From the NCBI GenBank assembly GCA_050485645.1, contig JBJHBT010000006.1, positions 62,001-126,000 of the forward strand: a stretch of DNA of 64,000 nt. The letters run 5' to 3'. Shown here piece by piece: positions 35,072 to 43,579 of the stretch. Made by a program: the position numbers and the translations under genes. The stretch is from JBJHBP01 sp050485645 (lineage in GTDB: Bacteria; Pseudomonadota; Gammaproteobacteria; Steroidobacterales; Rariloculaceae). Position 1 is the first letter of the stretch. The number at the start of each line of letters is the position of its first letter. The notes beneath the pieces are model-generated. The model was not told where the DNA came from. It did no database searches and was given only the letters and a program-made list of their open reading frames with translations.

Positions 35072-37708
35072 TCAGATCAACGCTTCCACCGCCGGCTCAC
35101 GCAGATTGTAGTTCGAGCTCATGGCGTGCCCGTATGCCCCTGCATTGGCGATCAGGATCACATCGCCTTCGCGACACGGCGGCAGCAGACGATCCGAACC
35201 CAGTCGATCGCCGGTTTCGCAGATCGGGCCCACAACGGTGACCACTTCCGTAGCCGGTTCGTTCAGACGGGTCAGATTGACGATCTCGTGGTACGCACCA
35301 TACAGGGCCGGGCGAATCAGTGAATTCATGCCGGTGCTGATGCCCACGTACTGGACGTCGCCCTTACCCTTGGTCTGCGTGACCTGCGCGACCAGCACGC
35401 CGGCCTGCGCCACCAGATAGCGCCCCGGTTCCAGCCACAGCTCCCTGTCACCGAAGGCACGCCTGATGTCTTCCAGGGCGTGATCCAGGGCCGCCACATC
35501 CAGCGGCAGTTGACCAGGCTTCTCGGGCACGCCCAGCCCGCCACCCAGGTCCATGTAGCGCACATCGGGGAACAGATCCAGCACCTCGAGCAACCGCTCG
35601 CCAGTGCTTCGCCAGGCATCCGGGCTCAGTACGCCACTGCCGGTGTGTGCATGCAGGCCGACGATACGCGCGCCGGCATCCGCGGCCAACTTTCGCAGTT
35701 CCTCGAGCTCAAACATCGGCACACCGAACTTCGAATGCACGCCTGCCGTACGCACGTGCTCGTGATGCCCGCGTCCCTGCCCGGTATCCACGCGCACGAA
35801 CAGCTCCTGGTCGCGGAACAGGTCTCCCCAGGCTCGCAGCGGATAGAGGTTGTCCAGCGTCACCCACACGCCCTGTTGCAGCGCCTGGTCGTACTCGGCA
35901 CGAGGCGCGAAGTTGGGTGTGAACAGTATCCGACGGCGATCGATATCCGGCCGGATCCGCAGCACGGCTTCGATTTCACCCGGAGAGACACACTCGAAGT
36001 TCGCGCCCTTGCGGTCGACGAGCCTAAGAATCTCCGAGTGCGGATTGGCCTTCATCGCATAGAAAACGGAACTGATGCAGCGCATGCCCTTCAGTGCATC
36101 GATTGCATTGGCAATGCTGTCACGGTGATAGGCATAGGCTGCACCGTGTTCCCTGGCCAGGGCGGTAAGCTGATCCCGTCGCGATGACCACCACGGTGCC
36201 ACCTGCACCGGACGCTCGAGGGGCGGACCCGACAGCTGCTCCCAGGTCGGGCCGAATACACCCGCACCCGACTCAGGTTGACCGATCAACAGGCCGTGCA
36301 TATGTTGCACGAGACGATAGGCATTCTCGGAACTGACGACGAACGTGATGTTCAGGTCGTTGGCGGCCTGGGTTACCAGGTGCACCTTCTGTTCCTCGAA
36401 CACCTCAAGTGCCGGTGCGAGATCGTGGAGGATTGTGCGGATGCGCCGCCCGACCAGCGTCACCGCCGCACAGTCACGAATCACGCGCACGCGGCACAGT
36501 CGCCGCAGATCCTCGGCGAGTGCCTCCACGGCGCTGTTGTCGGTGACGTTCGCCCCGACGTCAATGGATACCGTGACATTGCTCTCTGACGTCGAAATCA
36601 GGTCCACCGACAGGCCATGATCGCGGAAGCATGCAAACGCCTCGGCGAGGAACCCCACCTGATGCCACATCTCCATCGATTCCATGGACACCAGCGTGAT
36701 ACCGCTGCGGTGGGAAACGGCTTTCAGCTGCGCACGATCGTCGCCCGGCGCGTTCGAGATCACGGTGCCTTCCCACTCCGGGTGAGCCGTGCACTTGAGA
36801 AACAGCGGGATTTCCGACACCCGCACCGGCGAGATACTGCGCGGATGCAGAATACCGCCGCCGGCGGACGCGATTTCCTGGGCTTCGCTGTAGTGCAGGG
36901 AACGTATCAGTCGTGCCGACGGCACCGCCCGCGGGTCGGCGCTGAAAAAGCCCGGTACGTCGGTCCAGATCTCCAGCCGTCGCGCCTGGAGCTTGCCGGC
37001 CAGATACGCAGCAGACGTGTCTGAACCGCCGCGACCGAGCAGCACGGTTTCATCACCGGCATTGCGTGCGATGAATCCCTGCGACAGCACGAATCCGTCC
37101 ACCGCCGTGAGACGCTGCTGCAGCTCCGGGTCGGGATCAAACACACAGCGGGCCGAAATGTAGCGCACCTTTTCAGTCTGATCGCGGTCGTCAGACGACT
37201 CCAGCAGCGTGCGTGCATCGGTCCAGCAGGCCGGCAGCCCTTCACGTTGCAGGTAAGCCGCTCCCAGACGCGTCGCAAGCAGTTCGCCGTGTGCGAGCAC
37301 TCGTGCGTGAACTCTGGGGCTGGCCTCACCGACCAGGCGGACGCCGGCAATCAGCTGCTCCAGTGACGAGAACAGTACGTCGAGGTCGCCCGCCTCCACA
37401 CCAAGATCGCGGGCAAGATCGCAATGTCGGGTGAAGATCTGCTCGAGCTTCTCATCGGTACTGTCGCCGCGCACCGCGGTATCGAGCAGGTCGATCAGCG
37501 CGTTGGACACACCGGCCACGGCCGAGTGGACGACCACCGGCCGCACGCCCTCGTCCAGCCGCTCGCGGATCAGCCGTACAATCAGCGCCCAGTTCGCAGC
37601 GGTGGACACGCTGGTGCCGCCGAACTTCATCACCACCCACGGTGAATCCGGGTACGGCGTTTCCACGCCCTCGTCCGTGCCCATTGCACGATGGACCAGC
37701 ATGGTCAT
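35072..37708 (-). CDS. lysAC: Fused aspartokinase/diaminopimelate decarboxylase
   Basis: This 878-aa fusion joins the first and last steps of lysine synthesis. Residues about 24-460 are an aspartate kinase (VMKFGGTSVS near 26-35, two ACT domains towards 300-460), and residues about 490-878 are a PLP fold-type III decarboxylase (FYAMKANPHSEI with the PLP Lys, GLHAHTGSG, ICETGDRLGSDRLLP). The fusion is known in Xanthomonas relatives. It may feed back on itself through the ACT domains. The gene stands alone, 61 bp downstream of ilvD on the same strand. Confidence 0.94.
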   Translation of the reverse strand: MTMLVHRAMGTDEGVETPYPDSPWVVMKFGGTSVSTAANWALIVRLIRERLDEGVRPVVVHSAVAGVSNALIDLLDTAVRGDSTDEKLEQIFTRHCDLARDLGVEAGDLDVLFSSLEQLIAGVRLVGEASPRVHARVLAHGELLATRLGAAYLQREGLPACWTDARTLLESSDDRDQTEKVRYISARCVFDPDPELQQRLTAVDGFVLSQGFIARNAGDETVLLGRGGSDTSAAYLAGKLQARRLEIWTDVPGFFSADPRAVPSARLIRSLHYSEAQEIASAGGGILHPRSISPVRVSEIPLFLKCTAHPEWEGTVISNAPGDDRAQLKAVSHRSGITLVSMESMEMWHQVGFLAEAFACFRDHGLSVDLISTSESNVTVSIDVGANVTDNSAVEALAEDLRRLCRVRVIRDCAAVTLVGRRIRTILHDLAPALEVFEEQKVHLVTQAANDLNITFVVSSENAYRLVQHMHGLLIGQPESGAGVFGPTWEQLSGPPLERPVQVAPWWSSRRDQLTALAREHGAAYAYHRDSIANAIDALKGMRCISSVFYAMKANPHSEILRLVDRKGANFECVSPGEIEAVLRIRPDIDRRRILFTPNFAPRAEYDQALQQGVWVTLDNLYPLRAWGDLFRDQELFVRVDTGQGRGHHEHVRTAGVHSKFGVPMFELEELRKLAADAGARIVGLHAHTGSGVLSPDAWRSTGERLLEVLDLFPDVRYMDLGGGLGVPEKPGQLPLDVAALDHALEDIRRAFGDRELWLEPGRYLVAQAGVLVAQVTQTKGKGDVQYVGISTGMNSLIRPALYGAYHEIVNLTRLNEPATEVVTVVGPICETGDRLGSDRLLPPCREGDVILIANAGAYGHAMSSNYNLREPAVEALI

Positions 37709-37769
37709 CTGTCTGTCCTTGTGTACGTCAGGTCGAGCCTGGCTAGTCGGGGTGAATCAGGGGGATGAA

Positions 37770-39464
37770 TCAGGCCGCGCCGTCGGTTACGGCACCGGTG
37801 GATGCGGAACTCACCAGTCGCGCGTACTTCGCCAGCAGACCTCGATCCACGCTCGGCGGCAGCGGCTTCCACAGTCGCAGGCGCCGGTCGATCTCATCGT
37901 GCGCGACTTCGAGGTCGATGGTCATGCGCTGAGCGTCGATCGCGATCGGATCACCGTCTTCGACGATGGCAATCGGACCGCCCACGGCCGCTTCGGGTGT
38001 GACGTGACCTACGACGAATCCGTGGCTGCCACCGGAGAAGCGGCCATCGGTGATCAGCGCCACTTTATCACCCAGGCCGCGGCCGATGATGGCGCCCGTG
38101 GGACTGAGCATTTCACGCATGCCCGGGCCACCTTTGGGTCCTTCGAAACGGATCACCACCACATCGCCGGCCACGACGCCACCATCCAGTATCGCGCGCA
38201 ACGCCTGTTCCTCGGAATGGAACACGCGTGCCCTGCCACGGAACGCCGTGCCTTCCTTGCCGGATATCTTCGCGACCGCACCTTCCGGCGCGAGATTTCC
38301 GTACAGCACCGCCAGGTGACTGTCCGCCTTGATCGGGTCTGACAGGGGACGCACGATGTCCTGTCCGTCCGGGTATGGTTTCACGGCGGCGAGATTGTCG
38401 GCCAGCGTAAGGCCGGTCACGGTCATGCAACCGCCGTGCAGCAATCCGGCGTCCAGCAGTGTCTTCATCAGCGCCTGTATGCCGCCGATGTGGATCAGTT
38501 CCGACATCATGTAGCGGCCGCTGGGACGCAGGTCAGCCAGCACCGGTGTGCGACGGCCGATGCGGGTGAAATCATCCAGCGTGAGGTCGACGCGCGCATC
38601 GTGGGCGATTGCGAGCAGGTGCAGAACGGCATTCGTCGAACCACCGAGCGCAATCACTGTGGCGATGGCGTTCTCGAAGGCCTCCCTGCAGAGAATGTCC
38701 GACGGACGAATGCCCCGCCGCAGCAGCTCCATCACAGCCTCGCCGGCGCGCCGGCAGTCGCTGTGTTTGGCGGAAGACTCGGCTTCCTGCGCGGAACTGT
38801 TCGGAAGGCTCAGGCCCAGCGCTTCGATGGCCGACGCCATCGTATTCGCCGTGTACATGCCGGCGCAGGACCCTGGCCCGGGAATTGCCGTCGACTCCAC
38901 TTCCTTCAGTTCCGCGTCGCTGACAGTACCGGCCGCATGGCCGCCAACCGCCTCGAACACCGACACGATGTCGCGATGCTTGGGGCCGGGCTTGATCGTG
39001 CCGCCGTAAACGAACACCGCGGGGCGATCCAGACGCGCAATCGCCATAGCGCAGCCGGGCATATTCTTATCACAACCGCCGATCGTGACCAGGCCGTCGA
39101 AACCCTCGCCGGCCGCCACGGCCTCGATCGAATCGGCGATGACTTCGCGGGAAACCAGCGAATAGCGCATGCCTGGCGTCCCCATGGAAATACCGTCCGA
39201 TACGGTGATCGTATTGAACTGCACGGCCTTGCCGCCCGCGCCATCGGCACCCGCCGCGGCGTCATCGGCCAGGCGGTCGATATGCATATTGCAGGGAGTC
39301 ACCTGGCTCCAGGTCGACGCGATGCCTATCTGCGGCTTCGTGAAATCCTCATCCCGGAACCCCACCGCACGCAGCATCGCCCGCGCTGGCGCCCGTTCTG
39401 TCGCGTCGACGACCACGCTGGAGTAGCGCCGCATCTCGCGGCCGTCGCTGTCATCTGAAGCCAT
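37770..39464 (-). CDS. ilvD: Dihydroxy-acid dehydratase
   Basis: This 564-aa iron-sulfur enzyme dehydrates dihydroxy acids to the 2-keto acids of Val and Ile. Cluster Cys residues are in GGCDKNMPGC (near residues 131-140) and GPGSCAGMYTANTM (near 200), and the C-terminal ITDGRFSGGSHGFVVGHV is a family mark. Its length places it in the shorter IlvD group. It completes the branched-chain set with ilvC and ilvE, but lies outside the attenuated operon and in the opposite direction. Confidence 0.96.
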   Translation of the reverse strand: MASDDSDGREMRRYSSVVVDATERAPARAMLRAVGFRDEDFTKPQIGIASTWSQVTPCNMHIDRLADDAAAGADGAGGKAVQFNTITVSDGISMGTPGMRYSLVSREVIADSIEAVAAGEGFDGLVTIGGCDKNMPGCAMAIARLDRPAVFVYGGTIKPGPKHRDIVSVFEAVGGHAAGTVSDAELKEVESTAIPGPGSCAGMYTANTMASAIEALGLSLPNSSAQEAESSAKHSDCRRAGEAVMELLRRGIRPSDILCREAFENAIATVIALGGSTNAVLHLLAIAHDARVDLTLDDFTRIGRRTPVLADLRPSGRYMMSELIHIGGIQALMKTLLDAGLLHGGCMTVTGLTLADNLAAVKPYPDGQDIVRPLSDPIKADSHLAVLYGNLAPEGAVAKISGKEGTAFRGRARVFHSEEQALRAILDGGVVAGDVVVIRFEGPKGGPGMREMLSPTGAIIGRGLGDKVALITDGRFSGGSHGFVVGHVTPEAAVGGPIAIVEDGDPIAIDAQRMTIDLEVAHDEIDRRLRLWKPLPPSVDRGLLAKYARLVSSASTGAVTDGAA

Positions 39465-39590
39465 CTGGGTATGTCCGTATCGTGGGGGCTGCGATTATCC
39501 CGTTCGATGACATTGGCCGCAACCGCCGTCATACACGGCGGTTTCCCCAAAATTGGCTGATATGACAATTCGGTAAGCATTGTTTTTCAT

Positions 39591-39614
39591 GCTTCAAGTG
39601 AATACCATTGAAGC
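39591..39614. repeat. 7-bp inverted repeat in the ilvD/cyclase divergent gap
   Basis: GCTTCAA (39591-39597) and TTGAAGC (39608-39614) are separated by 10 bp, midway between the divergent ilvD and cyclase-like genes. The size and spacing fit an operator for a dimeric regulator, without further support. Confidence 0.5.
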
Positions 39615-39718
39615 TGTGCGATCGTATGTAGCGCGTCAGGGAGCGTGCTGCGTGACTCTCGGTCGCCGGGGACGCTGACAAAAGACGTTGAGAAAATTCG
39701 AGCCCGGCCAGCGCGGCC

Positions 39719-41029
39719 GTGGCGCCGATGGTCGAACGGATGGATTCTGCGGATTCAGGTATTTTCAGGCTTGCCAGCGTTGGCACCTACCTCGACGCGC
39801 TCGCATCGATCTCCAACGAGATCGGTGTCCGGGAACGCAGCAATCTGATCTTCCTCGATCGCTGCCTGCACGAACAGTGGCGCCTTGGGCAGAACGTCAT
39901 CCTGAACTGGTGTGCTGAAGATGACGGCATCAGTCTGCTCGTCGTCCCCCACTATGCGCTGGCGAACTACAGCAGCCCCCATGCGGACGATGAAACAGCA
40001 CCCTGGACGGGGAAGCCGTCGGAGGAATTCTTCAAGGCGTTGCTGTCGGGCAAGAGACGCCTGGAACCACGGCAGATGGACAATGTCGCAAGGCTGCTCG
40101 GCATCGACAAGACCCACGTACCACTACGCATTCCCATAACGGACTCCATCGCGCAGCAACGCATCATCGAACGGATGATCAAGCGCTACAGCATCACATA
40201 CGTGCCCTGCCGCGCCGTGATGCTGTTCGATATCGTAGGCTTCAGCCTGCTCACGCCGTTCGAGCAGATGACCCAGCTCAACAGCCTGTCGTATTCGCTG
40301 AACTCCGCCCACAGCAAGCTGCTGAACAAGCTCATCGACATCGACTTTGCACGTACCACGACCGGCGACGGATTCTACGTCTGGAACCGTGACCTGACGC
40401 TGGAAGCCAATATCAACCTCTATCACCTGATGAACCTGACGCTGGCCGATAACGCGATCGCGCGCGGCAAGGCAAGACAGGGCATTGCGCCGGAACTGCG
40501 GGCCAGCTTCCACATCGGCAGCAGCTACGAATTCCATCAGGCAGAGGGACTGAATCCAACGCTGTACAACTACATCGTGGGCGACGTGACGGTGGAACTG
40601 GCCAGAATCATCGAACGGGCGCTGCCGGGCCAGATACTGATCGGGGAATTCCACGCCACAATGCGCACGAGCGGAAGCGGGAACGGCAGCAGAAGTGACT
40701 CATGCGCGGCCCTCAACACCATCGACTTCGTCGACCATGCCACCGACAGCCTGTCGAAACTGACCGGCCTGGAACTGTCGAACGAACGCATCGAATCCAT
40801 AAGCTGCTACCTGACCGGCAAGCGAATGGGCAACGGCGACTATTCGGTTCGCAGCATGGAGATCGACGATAAACACGGCCGCAAGCGCAACGTCTTCAAC
40901 GCCAAAGTGAACATCTACCGGGAAAATGCCGAGCCGATCTATCTCGGGATCGAAGACCGTACGCTGGACATCTCGAATCGCTTCAGGGCACCGGCCATAC
41001 ACGGCACGGCACCGCCACTGCCTGTCTGA
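39719..41029 (+). CDS. Class III nucleotide cyclase-like protein
   Basis: This protein of up to 436 aa has an N-terminal region of about 155 residues that I do not recognise, then a class III adenylate/guanylate cyclase-like domain. VMLFDIVGFSLL (near 167-178) supplies the first metal Asp, TTGDGFYVW (near 217-225) the second, and YIVGDVTVELARIIERALPG (about 281-300) matches the VGD/N-A-R segment. Both metal Asp residues are kept, so activity is possible; substrate choice is unclear. Starts at GTG 39719, ATG 39728 and ATG 39740 are all weak. It converges on the AAA/FHA gene. Confidence 0.72.
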   Translation: MAPMVERMDSADSGIFRLASVGTYLDALASISNEIGVRERSNLIFLDRCLHEQWRLGQNVILNWCAEDDGISLLVVPHYALANYSSPHADDETAPWTGKPSEEFFKALLSGKRRLEPRQMDNVARLLGIDKTHVPLRIPITDSIAQQRIIERMIKRYSITYVPCRAVMLFDIVGFSLLTPFEQMTQLNSLSYSLNSAHSKLLNKLIDIDFARTTTGDGFYVWNRDLTLEANINLYHLMNLTLADNAIARGKARQGIAPELRASFHIGSSYEFHQAEGLNPTLYNYIVGDVTVELARIIERALPGQILIGEFHATMRTSGSGNGSRSDSCAALNTIDFVDHATDSLSKLTGLELSNERIESISCYLTGKRMGNGDYSVRSMEIDDKHGRKRNVFNAKVNIYRENAEPIYLGIEDRTLDISNRFRAPAIHGTAPPLPV

Positions 41030-41085
41030 TCACTGCCTCTCTGATCAGGGAGCTGATCGTCCGCGGGGTGAAAGCCGGCACCAAC

Positions 41086-42372
41086 TCAGGCGCGCCGCCC
41101 CACCTGCGATCGCGGACTGACTATCGTATCGGCATTCCTGTGATCGCCGTGACTGTCAGGCACATTCGCCTGATCGCGACCGGCGGAACTGACGAAGCGC
41201 AGCTGGTGTTGCCCCACCGCGATGAGATCGCCGTCGTGCAGACGATGGTCGCGAATCCGCCGACCATTGACGAAACAGCCGTTGGTGCTGTTCAGATCGA
41301 TCAGCAGCCAGCCATCGTTCGTTTCCATGAACAGATTCTGGAATCGGCTGACATAGCTGCTGTCGAGACTGATGTCGCAACTGGCATCCCGTCCCAGCAC
41401 CACTCGAGGACGATCCAGAGCGATCTCGGTGATGACCTTGCCACCGCTCGACACCACGAGCTGGGCCGCGTGACATACCGAAGTACTGCGATCACTGAGC
41501 TGTACGGCGTCAGCCGAAAGGGCCCCCTCGGCGTGTTCCCAGGCCGAGGGGTCGTAGCGCATCCGCAATTGTTCACCGGCCTGCTTCAACAGCGTGCGCG
41601 TGACCCGGGGCGCGCGGTCGTGCCCGGCCGGCAGTGACGCCAGACGTTCCAGCACTTCCCTGCACAAGGCATTGATGTCGCCGACGACTCCCCGAGTGAA
41701 GGCCTGGATGTCGGTAATTACGTCCATCGCGAGCAGTTCATCCGGCCATTCGCAGCCCGCCCCCTGCAGACAGGCGCGCAGGTATGCGTGGGTTTCGTCC
41801 AGTGTAAATCCGCTGAGACGCTGATGCGTCGCCTTCGCATAGCGTCCCCCTCCCGGAGCCGGCGCCAGATTGGCAACCAGCTCGTCGTTGCGCGTGATCA
41901 TGACCAGCTGCAGCAACGACCGATACCTGAAACGCAGCTGTGCCAGCGCTTCCAACTCCCGCAGCACAGGCACCGACAGACGTTCCAGGGCGTCGGCGAC
42001 CACAACCGCATGACGGCCCTTGCCCGCCTGGTGACTGAGGTAGACCTCGAGGATCCTGTGCATCTCTGCCGCGGATGCATCAACCCGTCCGGGCCCCAGG
42101 TCGTCCATCAACTGACCGAGCAGTGCTTCGCGTGTGGCAATCCCCGGCTGTACCCAACTCACCTCATCGTGTCCGGACCCGTCTAGGCACTGACGGACCA
42201 CGGTCGACTTGCCGACACCACCTGGCCCGCTGATGAACAGGCAATGGAGGTTGCCCTCGAGGAGTTCACTCAGTCGCGCCGTCACCTGGCGAACCGAATG
42301 GGACGCCAGCGTGGGCCGTACCGCATCAACGGTGAAGGGATTCGTATCCAGTCGGTGGTAAGGCAGAAACAA
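41086..42372 (-). CDS. AAA ATPase with C-terminal FHA domain
   Basis: This 428-aa protein has an ExeA/GspA-like AAA domain (P-loop ISGPGGVGKSTVV at residues 47-59; Walker B-like HAVVVADALERL near 140) and a C-terminal FHA domain (residues about 320-390) with VVLGRDASCDISL, YVSRFQN and LNSTNGCFVNG, which should bind phosphothreonine peptides. No kinase gene is nearby. The start is TTG 42372 with GGGGAG 10 nt upstream. No peptidoglycan-binding domain is present, so it is not a full ExeA. The role is unknown; signal-linked assembly is a guess. Confidence 0.78.
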   Translation of the reverse strand: MFLPYHRLDTNPFTVDAVRPTLASHSVRQVTARLSELLEGNLHCLFISGPGGVGKSTVVRQCLDGSGHDEVSWVQPGIATREALLGQLMDDLGPGRVDASAAEMHRILEVYLSHQAGKGRHAVVVADALERLSVPVLRELEALAQLRFRYRSLLQLVMITRNDELVANLAPAPGGGRYAKATHQRLSGFTLDETHAYLRACLQGAGCEWPDELLAMDVITDIQAFTRGVVGDINALCREVLERLASLPAGHDRAPRVTRTLLKQAGEQLRMRYDPSAWEHAEGALSADAVQLSDRSTSVCHAAQLVVSSGGKVITEIALDRPRVVLGRDASCDISLDSSYVSRFQNLFMETNDGWLLIDLNSTNGCFVNGRRIRDHRLHDGDLIAVGQHQLRFVSSAGRDQANVPDSHGDHRNADTIVSPRSQVGRRA

Positions 42373-42785
42373 GGACGAAAGGCTCCCCGAGCTGTTGGCT
42401 ATGACGTGCGGTTGGGTCCGATCCGTCGATCAGGTGCACACCTGACACGCAGGTCGACTTCACAGTGGGTATCAACAGATCGGATTCTCTGACACGACCA
42501 CGGATATGACCAGTGGGAGTTACCGTCAACACACAATAATGAACATTAGATTCACATTATATCTATTTGTCTTATATGTTTTTTATTCATGAAAATAGGA
42601 GAACGATTGCGCTCAAAATTAACGCGCATGTCATGCGACATGGTGAGCTCATGGATTGGTCGCTACGGTTGGGTCGGACGATGCCCTGAGTCCGACAGGC
42701 TGCCAGCGGACACGCGGACCGGGGACGGGACAGGAACCCGGACGCCGACAGCCGTGCAGGCCGGCGCGTCGCGTCGTGGAAGGAA
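42373..42785. other. AT-rich intergenic region with promoter-like signals
   Basis: This 413-bp gap lies upstream of the AAA/FHA gene. The part 42520-42610 is clearly AT-rich against the GC-rich surroundings. A minus-strand TATAAT is at 42561-42556 but lacks a good -35 at 17 bp. A 7-bp inverted repeat is at 42430-42445. No gene is convincing here. Confidence 0.6.
42430..42445. repeat. 16-bp palindrome upstream of the AAA/FHA gene
   Basis: TCAGGTG (42430-42436) and CACCTGA (42439-42445) are separated by 2 bp, 58 bp before the TTG start of the AAA/FHA gene. It is a plausible operator or a leader hairpin. Confidence 0.5.
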
Positions 42786-42862
42786 TGGTCGGGGCGACTG
42801 GATTCGAACCAGCGACCTCTTGCGCCCCATGCAAGTGCGCTACCAGGCTGCGCCACGCCCCG
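42786..42862 (-). tRNA. tRNA-Pro (anticodon GGG)
   Basis: The 77-nt minus-strand cloverleaf has acceptor CGGGGCG/CGCCCCG, D arm with GCGCAGCCTGGTAGCGC, anticodon stem CTTGC/GCAAG with loop ATGGGGC (anticodon GGG), T arm GCTGGTTCGAATCCAGT and encoded CCA at 42788-42786. It reads CCC and CCU codons. It follows the merR gene, as is common after the ihfA block. Confidence 0.97.
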
Positions 42863-42914
42863 ACCGGAACGCGAATTCTAGCGGAAAAAGCCCATCACGG
42901 GGCAGCGGAAATTC

Positions 42915-43271
42915 TCAGCGACGCAGCAGCTTGAGCATGTCCTCGAGCTCGACACGCACCTGCCGGATGATCTGCTGACTTTGACTCACATCCGTACGCG
43001 CCACATCACCCGCCAGCTTCTGACGGGCACCGCCAATCGTAAAACCCTCTTCATAGAGCAGGCAGCGAATCTGACGTATGACCAACACGTCCTGGCGTTG
43101 GTAGTAGCGTCGATTGCCACGACGCTTGACGGGTTTGAGCTGCGGAAACTCCTGCTCCCAATAGCGGAGCACATGCGGTTTGACACCGCAGAGTTCACTT
43201 ACCTCACCGATCGTGAAATATCGCTTTCCAGGGATCGGTGGGAGCTGGTCGTTATTCCCTGGTTCCAGCAT
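42915..43271 (-). CDS. MerR-family regulator of the ihfA cluster
   Basis: This 118-aa protein has a winged helix-turn-helix near residues 17-60 (YFTIGEVSELCGVKPHVLRY and NRRYYQRQDV) and a short C-terminal helix. It lacks the Cys residues of metal-sensing MerR proteins. Small MerR proteins of this kind lie directly after ihfA in most gammaproteobacteria; their targets are not established. Its start overlaps the ihfA stop by 20 bp. Confidence 0.9.
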   Translation of the reverse strand: MLEPGNNDQLPPIPGKRYFTIGEVSELCGVKPHVLRYWEQEFPQLKPVKRRGNRRYYQRQDVLVIRQIRCLLYEEGFTIGGARQKLAGDVARTDVSQSQQIIRQVRVELEDMLKLLRR

Positions 43272-43551
43272 ATGCTTCGACTCGTGCCTTCAGCTTCTGA
43301 CCAGGGCGAAAAGTCACGACGCGTCGTGCCGTGATCGGTATCTCCTCACCCGTCTTGGGGTTGCGCCCGGGACGCTGATTCTTGTCACGTAGATCGAAGT
43401 TGCCGAAACCGGACAGCTTGACCTGTTCACCGGATGACAACGCTGAACGCAGATCCTCGAAGAAAAAATCCACGAGTTCCCGCGCCTCCCGCTTGTTCAG
43501 GCCGAGACTGTTGAACAACGACTCGGCCATGTCTGCTTTGGTCAATGCCAT
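43252..43551 (-). CDS. ihfA: Integration host factor subunit alpha
   Basis: This 99-aa protein bends DNA as a dimer with IhfB. It shows the HU/IHF fold: MALTKADMAESLF start, the beta-arm consensus GFGNFDLRDKNQRPGRNPKT (residues about 46-65) and the Pro at the arm tip that intercalates DNA. Location after pheT is the standard one for ihfA. Its length and RPGRNPKTG motif separate it from HU. Confidence 0.97.
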   Translation of the reverse strand: MALTKADMAESLFNSLGLNKREARELVDFFFEDLRSALSSGEQVKLSGFGNFDLRDKNQRPGRNPKTGEEIPITARRVVTFRPGQKLKARVEAYAGTRE

Positions 43552-43579
43552 AGTAGTTCGGATTCAGCCTGTTTCGTTT

